Shown here: positions 32,155-43,559 of the stretch, in pieces
Layout: the number at the start of each line of letters is the position of its first letter
How positions within the stretch are numbered: position 1 is the stretch's first letter
Notes under the pieces: model-generated
What the model was told of the DNA's origin: nothing
Database searches by the model: none
Seen by the model: only the letters and a program-made list of their open reading frames with translations
Program-made: the position numbers and the translations under genes
NCBI GenBank assembly: GCA_001574975.1
Contig: KQ965782.1
Location: 183,978-247,977, forward strand
Reading direction: 5' to 3'
DNA: 64,000 nt
From: Gonapodya prolifera JEL478
Taxonomy: Eukaryota; Monoblepharomycota; Monoblepharidomycetes; Monoblepharidales; Gonapodyaceae

Positions 32155-33553
32155 TCAGGGCTTGCCGAGCCTGGCCTCCAGGTCTGCAAGCTAAAACGCG
32201 GAAGGTTCCGAGTCAGACTCCCACAAAATGAAAATGAACACTACAAACACAAACTCACCCTCGACATAAGTGATACGTTCGTCTCTTCGAGTTCACTGCA
32301 TCTTGCCTCCAACCACCTCAGCTTCAGGGTCTTGCGAAGGCGACAACGACGCGCAGCCTCAGAGTTTTTGATGCGGCGGACTTCCAGTTCCTGAGGCGCC
32401 AGCTCCGCAGTACTACGGCGCCTACGGAAGTCAGAAGAAACGGGAACACAACCGTTTATGGTGTGCTTTGCAAACATGGCGCCTAAAAAATGTGCTCACT
32501 TTCTCTTCTTCTTGTCCTTTTGACAATCAGCCGATGCCAGTGGCCTCTTCAACCCGCTTTTCCCCATCATGCCCATAATGTCATCTTCATCGAGATCATC
32601 GAGCTCTTCATCGTTCATGTCATCGAACGGCGTTCTAATCCCTCCTCCGCTCAACTTGCTCTCCTTGACCAGGTCCGACACAGCCATTCCCAATGCAGTC
32701 GGCGAGGGAGCGCAGGCAGGTGCCTCGTCCTTGACCGATGTAGTGGGCGACAGGGGGGGACTCGGCATGGAGCGAGTAACTGGAGAAAATGATTGGACAC
32801 TGGAGGTGGTGCTTGATGGGGCGCGACGCGCAGCCTGCCACGTCACAGAAGGGCCACGGTGCTCGCGCTTCCCGCCAACGGCTTTGGGGAGGTCAGCCGA
32901 AGCGAATGATGAGGAGGTCTGATCGGGTGGCAGATTGGTGGGAGCTTGCTGGCAGTTCACTGATGGGAACAAGGCGAATTGAGAGGCCTGGTGCTCAATG
33001 GTTGCATCATTGCCGACTGGAATTACAAGGGCAGCGAAGGGGTTGGACTATTGGTGTTCAGGGTCAAAGAACGCTCATTCTGACAATTGATGCACCACTT
33101 ACGTCGCCAAGGCTGTTTTCGGATTCACTAGGCGACCCGTATCCACTTGCATTGCTCAGATCCGCGTTATAGTCGATGATCGATGCACCGCCTTGCACCA
33201 GGTTGACCAGATTGAACAGGTCCTGGAATCCGTTTGCCTGCTGGCTCAGCAAGAAGTCTTGGTGTAGCGCCGGCTGACTGAGAATGGAGCCGAAGAGCGC
33301 ATCCCAGTTCTGGTTGCTCTCCATGGGCACGTTGTTGAGAAGGTCGGCTGTGCGCAAAAGGGTCACCATTTCGGATCCGGAAAGGGTCAACACAAGCGAG
33401 ACACAGAAGATGACCCAAAGAGAAGCAGCAGTTGCAAAGACACGGAAATATGGACAGAATCCGATGAGCCTCGGGAAAGGTCTGTGAAAAGAGCCAAAAG
33501 TGTGACTCACCCAAGGAGACCTCGCTGTTCGGCATCATATACGAAAGCGACAT
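32155..33553 (-). CDS. GCN4-like bZIP transcription factor
   Basis: A DNA-binding activator that dimerises through a leucine zipper in the nucleus. Exon 1 (33553) reads MSLSYMMPNSEVSLG. Exon 2 joins in phase as ADLLNNVPMESNQNWDALFG and ends SESENSLGD. Exon 3 is serine/proline-rich then acidic (FDDMNDEELDDLDEDDIMGM), ending KDKKKRK. The bZIP exon has basic region RRIKNSEAARRCRLRK (N-x7-R pattern) and zipper LEARCSE-LEETNVS-LMSR. The last exon completes it with LAD-LEARLGKP, stopping at 32155. Four leucines fall exactly seven apart. A bZIP at the extreme C-terminus after an acidic activation region resembles GCN4/CPC1, the general amino-acid control activator. That assignment is by layout and basic-region similarity, not proven orthology. 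Confidence 0.85.
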
Positions 33554-34034
33554 TTCCTTATGTTTCCTTGAATTGACTGTTCCAACTTTCTGTCCGCGGC
33601 CTCGCGATGGGCGGGTTCGGTTTTAACTGGGAGACAGTTGGGGCGACCCGAGGTTGATGGCACGCTGGAAGACGGCGTTCACGACTTGCTAAGACGCAAG
33701 CGGAATACCCTGTGGTGACGATCGTGGAAGGGGCGCTGAGACGCGGCCGTTCCTTGACTCTGGAGTCTTTTTTCGAAAAAAGGGTGAACTCGGCTCAAAT
33801 TTCCAACGAGAAGCCCCTTTTTTTCTAGCCTTTGCCCTTTGCCCCTACTTCTTTCCTCACAACTCAACTCCCCTTTTCATGCCGTTATATTGTTTCGCAC
33901 TAGAGTTGCTGTGTTTGTAAAACCAGAGGCACGATGCCGATAAGTCATACTGCGGGTACATCATAAAATAATGGTACATTCTCCAACCCCGTACCCTACC
34001 ATGTAGCGCCAATCCGTGTTAGTACATACTATCG
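33554..34034. other. Promoter region of bZIP gene
   Basis: About 480 bases upstream of the bZIP start and downstream of the aminopeptidase end, both on the minus strand. A T-rich stretch near 33820-33890 and a TTTTTTCGAAAAAA-like palindrome near 33767-33780 are visible. On the minus strand an open frame covers 33679-33867 without a motif. GCN4 homologs often have regulatory upstream ORFs, but nothing here proves one. Confidence 0.35.
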
Positions 34035-37000
34035 TCACTGGGCCAGACCTAAATCCTTTTCGATCAAAGACGCAGCTATCGGATGGTACGTGGGCTTGAG
34101 TTGCAAAAACGTCTCTCGTGCAACCTTTGATCCATCCGGCTGTGCTTTGTTGAGAGCCCTGTATTTTATGGAACGAGGCACAAGGGATTAAGCGCACAGG
34201 TGCCACCATATTCATCGTTCTGCGAGGACTCACCGGTAGAGCGGTCGGACATACTTCATCCTTCCCTGCTCCCCAACAAATTCCACCACTTTGGGGATTA
34301 TTGATGGTCGGTTCGATCTCAGGCAAAGCATCTGCCATCGGAAACGTATCTGCGTAAAACGTTCAAGTATGGGTTCGTCAGTGTGTGATCACGTACGCGA
34401 ATGCGACTCGACTTGTGAGTCTGTGTCTCACCTCCGCATTCCTGACGTCCGTCCATCCATACAAAACTTCCATTTTGTCCAAAAGAGCGACCGACAGAGG
34501 CGAATACTGATCAAATGCGTCGAGGAAGACCATCTTTTGCGTGGCAGAGAAGTTGGCTACATCCGCGGGTGATGGCGCAAAAGTCGCGGAGCCAGTAGCA
34601 AGAGTGCTCCATCTTCAAGCGGTTTGGACGCCGAGCAGTCACCATAAATTATCTTCCAAAGCGCGGCCGTTGCAAAACAGACATTCTCTCACTTTTTAGC
34701 CAGCTCCTCTGCTTCCTTGGCCAGAGTGTCATCAAAGGCGCCGCCTGCTATAGGCATGCCTGGAGCGTTGAACCAGCGGTCCCAATCGACAGCCTGAAGC
34801 TTCTCTGTGGCGCTTGGTCCACCGCCCAAATTCTTCGAGTCGGCAAAGTAAGCAAAGAGGCAGTCACGGAAGTCACCCGTCGTGATGGACCGGTGAGCAA
34901 AAGTTGCCACGTGATGCCGGACATATCCCTCTGGAAAGTTAAGAAGAAAGAAGTACTCGGAGATGAGCGAAAACCGCGCTACAAACAACAGCTGCTCCTC
35001 CACCTACCAAAAATCTCACTTCCGCCAAGAAGCCCCTCAAGATAATACAAGAGGGCGAATCCTTTCTCGTAAGGGACCGCAGAGAAGGCGTCGTCGGGGT
35101 CGCGGTCTTTCAGGTTCGGTCGAAGAGCTGTGAGGAGGTTATCCTCGCCAAAATGGTCAACAACATCATCTTTTAGGTGCCGGTAGCCGACGATGGCCGA
35201 GAGTTGGCGGGCTGGTTCGCCGTGGAGCCGTCCTGTGGGAGCACGTTGTTTAGACTTGTTTTTTTTTTTCACAGAATCAATAGCCGCGAAAATTACCAAT
35301 TATCTTCCTCTCCACATACATGGTGAAGCCTTCATTCAACCAAAAGTCTTCCCAACAACGATTCGTGACAAGGTTACCCGTCCAGCTGTGGGAAGCTTCA
35401 TGTGCGATGACGTCCACAAGGCTTCGATCTCCGGCTAAGAGTGTTGGGGTGACGAAAGTGAGGCATGGGTTTTCCATTCCGCCGTATGGGAAGGACGAGG
35501 GCAGACTTGTGGAGTTGGGGGGGGATCAGTGGTTGGACCGCGCAAACATTTCCCGTTTCTACCACTCACACAAGAATATCGTAGCGGCCCCATACATACG
35601 GCGTGAGCTGGCACCAGGAAAGGTCAGATATTTCGAATTCCCATGACGCATTGTGCTTGGCCGGGTTTGCGAACTCACCAAATCTTCTCCAGTCTTCACA
35701 AACAGCTCAGTATCAATAAACTCGTAGGCAGCGGCATCAACCTACGATAGTGTGGGTTCATTGGCAAAGAGCGAGGCGAACTTGTGGGCTTCCAATACGA
35801 ACCACCTCCGGCTCGCTCCAAACACGACTTCTAGGTCCGATTTCCCGGCTCTCCAGGTTTCCAACTGCAAGTGCAATAAGGTAGCTGGGAATGGGCTCTT
35901 GTTGATACCAGTAATATGGTGATAAGGTCAACTGGGGATTACTGGCTGACGGCACAGGTTGAGTGGGCTCTGTTGAGAGTCAGAACGATACCATAAGTAA
36001 TTTAGAATCGATGGTTCCAGTTGTTCTCAGAGACGGCAAGTTCATTCTGAGGGTATTGACCCTCTGGTATGGGAACATAACTCAGCACCAGTGTAAACTC
36101 ACTGTTCTCCGCGACCGCACTCATGAGAGCCACGAGTGGTTGCGGCACTTTAACTTCCGCGCGGTAGGATGCCTTCACACCTGGGGTATCTTGGCACGGA
36201 AGGAGCGAACGAGCATGTATCGCTTGGCACTGGGTGAACAGGTACGGTAAACGGCGTCCAACTGTTTGAGCCGGGGTCAGCCACTGAGTAGCGGTGCATT
36301 GGTCTGAAGCCAGATGAGGTCATAGAAGGTGCGACAAGGCTCAGTCCGTGTCACGGAGGCAAGTGTGGGAGAATCACTCACCAGTCGTGGTATAGGTCAC
36401 GCGAACGATGAACGTCGATCCAGAGGGGGCATACCCAGGCGCAAGAGAGACTTCAAGACGAGACCCAAAAGCTGGATGACGTTGAAACAGTTTGAACTGT
36501 CGAAGAATGTTCAGTCTTCAGGTGAGGTGCGGAAGTCCAGCATCCCAGCACCGCTACACAGTCATTCCCATCCCAGTTCCTCCCAATCCATTCACAACAC
36601 TCCTTATCGCTGGTTCAATCTTAACATTGCTGATTGCTCCCTCAAGTGAACCATGCCTCCTTCGCCGGGTGCTACTGACCTTGAGGGGCCGATCTTCGCC
36701 GTTCGCATTGACGGCAGAGCAGGATGAAATCTCGAGGAACGATGTGTCCAAAGCCAGAATGGCGACCTTGTCCGCGAGCGTCTTGCAGGTGTAGTCGACA
36801 TGGCCGAATATCACAAACTGCCGATCGGGACGTTTCATTCGACGGTGGGGCGCGATGCGACGGCGCGATTCCACGTCGAGAGATAATTAATGATGAGGTC
36901 GCTAAGTCCGTCAGCTCCGATGGGACATAGTGCGCGATCAATCACCTTGTCGAAGTCGACTGTCCACGAGATGTCCATGTGCGATACAATGCATTCGTGA

Positions 37001-37059
37001 GGATTCGAGAGGGAGTTGGGGTCGAAGGGGCATCGCGGTGGATCTACAGGTCCCGACAT
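34035..37059 (-). CDS. Leukotriene A4 hydrolase/aminopeptidase (M1 family)
   Basis: A zinc metalloaminopeptidase of the LTA4H type; fungal members are mainly aminopeptidases and epoxide hydrolases. The start at 37059 reads [20 protein letters not shown] then [11 protein letters not shown]. Later exons give [80 protein letters not shown] and the [16 protein letters not shown] substrate motif. [20 protein letters not shown] and [13 protein letters not shown] supply the HExxH-x18-E zinc ligands. [19 protein letters not shown] and [12 protein letters not shown] follow. The C-terminal helical domain comes in late exons: [48 protein letters not shown] and [17 protein letters not shown]. About ten exons are present and the family order is complete, so the enzyme looks functional. 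Confidence 0.93.
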
Positions 37060-37584
37060 TCTGAGCGACGGTTCGGTCAGTGCGCTGAGGGAATGATTGT
37101 ACCGGAATGGTGGGATGTGTGACTAAAAGGCTATCATCACCTTGCTTTCAAATTCATCGTTAACCACTCACCAACAACATCATTTACAGTAATTATACCT
37201 CGAATCATTTTTGAGAGGTAACATGAAGAAAGGGAAAAAGGAAAGAGGCAGGATTGAAGGGATATTAATGGCCTAGATTCCCGTCGACCTTTCAGGTCAT
37301 GTTAGAATTTTGAGGGAGGTTATATTTTGCATGGAAAGGTCTTAGAAAAGCTCCGAGTTATGGCTGCGAAATCGGGCGTACTTGACCTTCCCCAACACCA
37401 TTTTTTCTACCAGTTAGTCTTTGATTCACATCTCACCCGACCTAAATACAAGTGTCACCCACCACCATAGTATATATGTACATTCAAATTCAATAAACAA
37501 CAGAATACAAAACCACCCCACAACTCATCGCCCATCTCAACCACCATCCACCCACCACCACCTCACCACCCATTCCCCTCCAGC
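37060..37584. other. Intergenic between LTA4H and DRC2
   Basis: About 525 bases, AT-rich in the middle, with CCACC-rich low complexity near 37540-37580. It must hold the aminopeptidase promoter and the DRC2 3' end. No gene is seen. Confidence 0.5.
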
Positions 37585-40500
37585 TCACCGCGTAACCCTC
37601 CCCGCCACATGCGCCGCCTCAATCACAGTCTTGGGTCCATGATCACCCCTCGCCAACCTCCTGGGCTCGACATTTGTCCTCCCATTGACGACAAACAACG
37701 GATTCGGGCGCTCGAGCACCTCCCCGGACACACTGACCCCGTCCAAGTACTCCTGCATCAGGCGGCGCAGGTTGGCGTTCTCCTCGCGCAGCGCGGCTCG
37801 GCGCGAGCGCAAGTGAAGCGTCGACAGAAGGGCTGAGTTGAGCCGCGCGTGGAAGTGGTGCAGTGGGAAGTCGGGCGACGGCGGGCCCGGGAGGGGCGTG
37901 GGAGACGTCGATCCCGGGGTGGAGGCGGAGAGTTGGTGCGGGTGTTTGGGAAGTGGCGGGAGGTGAAGTGCAATGTCCGTGGTTGGACTTGGCGGTGCGA
38001 GGTCGGCGTGGGCTGGGTCGTCAAGGCGGAGGTCGAGGGCGTCAACGGCATGGGACGCCAGATCAGGTTCTGCATTCGATCCGTCTTCGCCTCCTTCAGC
38101 TGCATCACTTTTTCCCTTCCCAACCGCGCCCGTCCCAGCTGCGCCCGGCTCCCCGTGCCCACCCACACCCCCACCAACCGCACCATTCCCCATACCTCCC
38201 TTGTGTGCCTCCCCCCATGCAACCGCCTTCGCGACCGCCTCGCCCTCGGTCTCCAACTTTGCGTTCATCTCCGCCAGCCTCAAAATCTTCTCCGCCACAT
38301 CCACCCGCTCCCTCAACCTCTCGATCGCGCCCGCGCTCGCCACCGTCACGCCCGCCAACCTCTCCCTCTCGCCACGCCGGGCCTCGGCCATGCGCTTCTT
38401 GAGCTCCGCGAACCCCTGCTGTACTTTATCCCGCCTTCCGCGGACTTCACGCACGCGCTCCTCGTGCTCGGCCTGGGTGGCCGCCGAGCGGGCGCGCAGC
38501 TGGCCAATGGTTTCGGACAATTTGACCAGGCGCCGGATCTGGTGGTCGATTTCTTTGGCGTGTTGCGCGTCCCGCGTTTTGAGGTCTTCAAAGTCTTTGC
38601 GACGTTGGAGTGTGTTGGCGTCGTAGGCTGCGTCGGCCTGTGCGGTGCGTTGTGGGGGTCATGGGTGGGGAAGACGGGTCCGTGTGAATTATCATGCAAT
38701 GATGTCCGATCCTAGAGTTCTGCGATGCAGAAGTTCCTTTGTACGCTCTGCTTCGCTTCATCTCAGCGCACAATAAATCAACAACCATTGTGCAACACTT
38801 TCTCCCAAAGCCCTAACCAACAACTCGCTACTTTACCACCCCACTGAACCCCGTCTCCCCCCCAACGATTCTCCCTCCCCCAACACCCCCACCGCCAACC
38901 CACCTCCATAATCCTCTTCGCAACCTCCTCGACCTGCGCCTCGAGCCCAATCCTCGCCGCATGGCGTTCCTCCAGATCCCTGTTCCTGACATCGTCCAGC
39001 GCCGACTGGTGCTCGTGCCGCGCGTCGGCCTCGGACTCGGCGCGCAGGTGCATTGAGCGGCGAAGAATGTGTAGGAATTGTGCGCGAGAGGTCGCGTGCC
39101 GGTGTAGGAGGGTCGTTCTGCGGGTGGGAGTGGGGGTGTGAATGCAATGGCTAATGAATTGTTGTTTCTCCCCCTCCCCCTCGTTCCGTTTTGATCCGTC
39201 TCCTCAACGACCTCGGTCAGGCGCCTTACGGCGTTTAAGCCTTGGTGCTCGCTCTGCGTACGCTCCGCGGGGTATTCGCCTACGGCGGACTCCTCGCGGC
39301 GCTTAGGCCTCGTTCTCGCTCCGCGAAAGTAATATTCCGCTTCGCGGTAAATTATCGCCTCCAGCGGACAGCCTCGGTCGGTGCTTTCGCGCCTGGGCCT
39401 CGGTCAGCGCCTAGCGGCGCTTCGGCTTCGGGCTCGCTGCGCTCGACCCCCACCCACCCACCCCGGACTCAACTCACCTCTCCCTCCCAAACTCCTCCTC
39501 CAACGCCATCACCTCGCTTTCAAACCACAACCTGGTCTCCTCCATCCTGATCTCCTGCACCTTGACCAGCCCCTCGACATTCTCCAAGTGCCCTCGCGCG
39601 GCGTCTGCGTGCTGGTCCACGGCCTCGGTCAGTTGTTGTTCCAGGTGGGAGAGCGTGCGCGAGAGGTGCGCCAGGGTGCGGCGGTGGGAGGATTGCAGGA
39701 GGTGCAGGGAGGTTGTGAGGCTTGTGGATTTGGCTGCGGTGTGTGTGGTGGGGAAGGGGAAGGCGTGTGGTTAGTTGGGGGTGTTCGTGGCGTGCGATCT
39801 TAGTGTCCCGAGTCCATTAAATGAGGAATCCGTCCCGTCAGTCTCCTTGACGGTTGTCCATGGTTCCAAAACCCACGGTGATCCAGCGACTCTTCCGTCG
39901 TTCGACTCTTCTCCCTTCCACCCTTGTCTCGCTTCCCCGCCGTGGCGTGCGGTAAGTGTAAAGTGGCTCGTGGCATGGGATATGCGATCTGTGTATCAAG
40001 AGTCCATTGAATGAGGAATCCGACCCGTCCGTCTCCGTCTCCGTGCGTGAATCTGCGCTTATCCATGCTATCTCCACCCAGTGTGATCCATTGACTCTTC
40101 TCTTCTTCGACCCTTGTCTCCCATCCACCCTTAACTCTCTTCCCCCCCACCTCCCGCACTTGTAGCACGCGATGTCAGTGTCCCGTGTCCATGATCCATC
40201 GAATGAGGAGTCCGTCTCGTCCGTCTCCGTTTCGGTGCGTGAATTTGCGCTTGTTCATGCTTCCCCACCAGTGCGATCCATCCACTCTTCGGTCCGTAGA
40301 CCCTCCTCTCCCTTCAACCTCATCTCGCTTCCTCTCTCCTTCTCCCATCACCCCGCACTCCGCCGTCCCCCCCGTCTCTCCACCGCCCCGCCCCCGTCCC
40401 CCAGCCCTCCTCACCGTCTCTCATGACATCCCTCCACTTGTTCTCGACCTTGATTGTATTGAGCTTTGTGAGTTTCTCCTCTGCTGCGACCTTTGCCTTG

Positions 40501-40613
40501 AGATCAGCGATTCTCCTTCTTGCATCGAGTCTCTTTGCCTCTGGGTCCAACTGGGCGGGGGTGTTCTTTGCCTTTGCCGCCGACCCTGCGCCCTTTGCCT
40601 TCTTGGGGGGCAT
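37585..40613 (-). CDS. DRC2: Dynein regulatory complex subunit 2 (CCDC65-like)
   Basis: A coiled-coil subunit of the nexin-dynein regulatory complex that links outer doublets and controls dynein in motile flagella. The start at 40613 gives MPPKKAKGAGSAAK, close to the usual N-terminus, then KLNTIKVENKWRDVMRD. Exon 2 (39739-39480) carries LEQQLTEAVDQHADAARGHL and EVMALEEEFGRE. Exon 3 has SALDDVRNRDLEERHAARI, the best family signature. Exon 4 starts ADAAYDANTLQRRKDFEDLK, runs through RDAQHAKEIDHQIRRLVKLS and long heptads, and contains a glycine/proline-rich linker. It ends YLDGVSVSGEVLERPNPLFV, then VIEAAHVAG. Intron 1 is made of 185-base tandem repeats, and intron 2 contains a mini-hairpin array. 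A divergent gene starts 234 bases away. The call implies a flagellate life stage. Confidence 0.88.
39205..39450 (+). repeat. Intronic mini-hairpin array (DRC2 intron 2)
   Basis: A string of small palindromes: GCGCC-TTA-CGGCG, CGCC-TAC-GGCG, TCGC-TCC-GCGA, CCGC-TTC-GCGG and CGCC-TAGC-GGCG. It shares ATTCGCC-TNC-GGCGGA and CTCGCTCCGCGAAA with the array in the GH3 intron at 12705-12960. It is wholly inside the intron between EEFGRE and the LEERH exon. Confidence 0.75.
39798..40350 (+). repeat. Tandem repeat, three units of about 185 bases
   Basis: Units begin at about 39798 (GATCTTAGTGTCC), 39982 (GATCTGTGTATC) and 40168 (GATGTCAGTGTCC). Each carries a GAATGAGGAxTCCGxCxCGTC segment and then CTCTTC and CCCTTGTCTC-type text. 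The array makes up most of DRC2 intron 1. Units are clearly diverged, so the array is not a recent expansion. Confidence 0.8.
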
Positions 40614-40847
40614 TGCGGGTGCGATTGGGGGTGCGAGCGCGGTGGGGAGAGAGAGAGGGAGGGGGCGAGAGTGCGGGTGGATGGAGAAGGGGAGAGAGTG
40701 GAGAGTGCGCCGATGAGTGTGCAGGGTGGCAGGGATGCTGGGCCGCAGCAGGACACCTGGGTTTTCGAAAAGTGAAGAATACACTTCCAGCAGACACTCA
40801 GCGAACCACAGCGCGCACTCACTCCACTCTCTCCACACGCCGCACTC
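40614..40847. promoter_or_regulatory. Bidirectional promoter, DRC2/unknown gene
   Basis: Only 234 bases separate the two divergent ATG codons, so both genes must share this region. It is G-rich on the plus strand near 40640-40730. The repeated TTTTCGAAAAGTG-like palindrome near 40764 may be regulatory. I see no canonical RFX X-box with certainty. Confidence 0.5.
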
Positions 40848-43559
40848 ATGGACGTGGACCAGCTTGCAGCTGAGCTGTACAGAGTCGCGCTCGACCCGAG
40901 AGGGAACTTGTTTCGGGGGGTATGGCCGGTCAGAGACGATGGCGACATTGACCCAAACTTTGTCGTGTCCGCGGGTGTGGCGGGGGCCGTTGCGACGGTG
41001 AGTAAGAATGCGGGGTGGATGGGGGTGGGAGGGAGAGGGGGAGGGTGGGAGAGAATGTGGCGGTTAAACCTGGGTCTGCCAGGTCTGGATTGCGAATCCG
41101 ACCGGAGCGAGCAAACCGAAGCGATGGAGAGGACTCCGAGGCTTAACCGACGCAAGGCGCTGACAGAGGCTGTCGAGCGAAGTGAGATGGCCGCCGGAGG
41201 CGAATGGTAGAGTGGATCGAGCCCGAGGCCTAGACGCGACAACGTGTGACCCTGTCATACCACGTGCTGACGGTAGACGTGTGGACGTGTGCATTGGTGG
41301 ATTGCAGAGTGTGGCAGAGAATGGTTGGATTCGGTCTTCTTCACCATTAGGGGTTTGTGTCAGACGGGTAAACCTGCGCAGAGTGCAGACCGGAGCAAGG
41401 CTTGTGAAGCGGATAGGGATGTGTCCATATACACTGTCGATGGAGATGGCCACGCGGTGTGAGGGAAGCGACGGATTCTGTCTTCACCTTTCGAAGTTGG
41501 TGTGGGAGGAGGCAAACTCCGCCGCGTGCAGACACGGAGCAAGGCGTGTGAATCCGGATAGGCATATGGCCATGTACACTGCCGACGGAAGATGGGCTCG
41601 CGGTGTGACGGAAGGCAATGGACTCGGGGTCTTCACCTACCAATCCAACTCTCCGCTCCCCTGCGCGCCTCAACTTTATCAAGCAACACCTACTCACTCC
41701 TCTCCCCTTCCTCTTCCCTTCCCCACCCACCTTCCCACTCCACACCCACCTTCCACCCACCTTCCACCCCCACCCACCCAGACAACCCTCCTCGCCCTCC
41801 GCCTCTTCTACACCGCCTACACCACCCGCCTCGCCTCGCGCACCCGCCGCGCTGCCCTCGCGGCACGTCTTCGCGCCGTGAAGCGCGCCCGAGATGGGTT
41901 GATTGACGAGATTGCACGCCTTGAGTACGCGTGCACTAAAGTGCCCGGGGGGGTGTTTGATGAGATTGAGAGGATTGGGCATGAGGTGGAGGGGGTGTTG
42001 GGGCCGGATTTGGGGGAGGACGAGGTGCGTGGGGGGGCAAGGGGGGGTGGCGATGGGGNNNNNNNNNNNNNNNNNNNNNNNNNNNNNNNNNNNNNNNNNN
42101 GGTGGGTCGGTGGGGGTTGGATGATGGGGGTGGATTACGGCGTGGATTGGGGTGGAGATACCGTGTCAGTGGGCATGTGGACGACATGATTGTCTGGGTG
42201 ATCCCGTGTTGGGCGGAGGAGCGGCGATGGAGTGGGGGTACGTGGATGGTGGCGGTTGGACGGATGAAGTCGAGGGCGAGGGGAAGGATCACCGTCAACG
42301 TTTGCACGGGGTTCAGCGAGTGGAAGGACGCTCAGCGAGGACGTGGAGAAGAATCACCGTGAACGTTGTGTGGAGTTCGTGGAAGTCGCGGAGAAGGACA
42401 GCGACCTGGCGCTGAGTAGTAGACACTGGGGGAACCTGCTGCAAGAGTTGGGTCCAAGACTCCCTCCTCAATCACACCCCTTCTCCCCACCCATTCCTCA
42501 CGACCATCAATTCAGGCCCAACCGCAACACACCACCTCCATCGACACCGCGGCGGCACCCTCCACAACAACCCTCACCAACGGGCACGCACCACACGAAC
42601 CCAACGGGCACACCCCCGACGCCGCATCCTTCACATCCTCCGCATCCACCGCCCGCCCGGCGCCCGAAATCCCGCGCCCGCGCCCGTCGTCCCGCTTCAT
42701 CCCCACATCATCGTCCTCCTCCACGTCCATCTCCTCTCTCGGATCCTCTGCCGACCAGACAGATGCCGGGGACGCCACGCCTAGAGGACGCGCGCCGTCG
42801 CCAGTGCAGAGGACTTCGCCTGGGCGCGCGTCGAAAGCGACCTTGGCGAATGGGGGCGCGGCCGTGGACGAGTCGGAGAACCCCTCAGGAGCAGGTGCAG
42901 GTGCAGCCTCCGCGACAAACGGTCTCTCCCCCGCCACCGTCCTGTTCGACTACCCCCCGCGCCCCACACCGCCGCTCGCCGTGCTCACCCCGTTGCACCG
43001 CCGGCTGCTGCACCTGGACGACCGGCTGATCCGCCTACTGGAATCCCTCGACGCCTACTCCCCGTCCCACGTCGCACGCCTACTGCGGTCCTCGGGCGGG
43101 CTTCCCCCCTCGGCACCTTCAGACTCCGAAGGCCCCCCCGTGCGGCGCACGTCGTCGCCATCTCCGGGGCGCAGTCGGCGGTGGGAGGCCATGGAGGCCG
43201 ACCCCGAGAGCGCGGTTGGCGGGGCTGTCAGGAGCGGATGTGAAAGGGTGCGGAGAAGAAGGAGGGAGGTGGCGAGGGAAGTCGCGGGCAGGTGTAAAGG
43301 CGTGGATAGGGCCATGGAGAGGGTGGGCAGGCTTGTGAAAGCGGCGGAGAGGGAGGCTGAGGAGGCGAAGAAGCGCGCGGAGGAGGAGAAGGCGGCGGCG
43401 GCGGCGAAGGAGAATGGTGGTGCGGAGGATAAGGCCGAGTCGCCCGGTGGTAACTCCGCGCTGGACCCCGTCACCCCCACGGCGTCGGGGGAGCCCGGCG
43501 CCGACGTGCTGGCGCGGCTGGAAAAGGCGTTTGTGGAGGGGGCGGTGGGTGGTCCGTGA
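40848..43559 (+). CDS. Unknown coiled-coil protein divergent from DRC2
   Basis: The family is not recognised. Exon 1 (40848) reads MDVDQLAAELYRVALDPRGN and ends SAGVAGAVAT at a GTGAGT donor near 41000. After a long repeat-filled intron, an exon from about 41782 reads TTLLALRLFYTAYTTRLASR, a basic helical stretch, then YACTKVPGGVFDEIERIG and ends near 42024 (LGEDE). A gap (42059-42100) and another intron follow. The last large exon carries a disordered Ser/Thr/Pro segment, LLHLDDRLIRLLESLDAYSP, RTSSPSPGRSRRW and a charged C-terminal helix (AEREAEEAKKRAEEEKAAAA), ending EKAFVEGAVGGP. The LLHLDxxLIRLLxxLD stretch faintly recalls BAG domains. Sharing a promoter with DRC2 makes a flagellar role plausible but unproven. 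Confidence 0.6.
41090..41235 (-). repeat. Intronic mini-hairpin element
   Basis: On the minus strand the element contains ATTCGCCTCCGGCGGCC followed by CTCACTTCGCTCGAC, then GCGCCTTGCGTC and GTTTGCTCGCTCCGG. The core CGCC-TCC-GGCG with its ATT 5' flank matches the arrays at 12705-12960 and 39205-39450. It lies in intron 1 of the gene divergent from DRC2. Confidence 0.6.
41327..41640 (+). repeat. Tandem repeat, about 146-base period
   Basis: Copies start at 41327 (GGATTCGGTCTTCTTCACC), 41473 (GGATTCTGTCTTCACC) and 41620 (GGACTCGGGGTCTTCACC). The third is cut short by the next exon region. Shared inner text includes GGAGCAAGGC, TGTGAA, CGGATAGG, CATGTACACTG and GCGGTGTGA. The array fills the rest of intron 1. 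Confidence 0.8.
42059..42100. other. Assembly gap (42 N)
   Basis: An N run within a G-rich intron of the gene at 40848-43559. The flanks are G-rich on both sides, so the true length is unknown. Confidence 0.99.
42240..42380 (+). repeat. Dispersed repeat shared with 45850-45990
   Basis: The text GAAGTCGAGGGCGAGGGGA then GGATCACCGTCAACGT, with GCGAGTGGAAGG a little further on, matches GAAGTCGAGAACGAAGGGA then GGAATCACCGTCAACGT and GAGTGGAAGG at 45850-45930. Within this copy the phrase GAATCACCGT(G/C)AACGTT occurs twice. It lies in an intron. Confidence 0.6.

Noticed and set aside
37849-38715. Long plus-strand frames opposite DRC2
   Set aside because: The minus strand carries clear DRC2 coiled-coil sequence with family motifs; the plus frames are GC-driven shadows.
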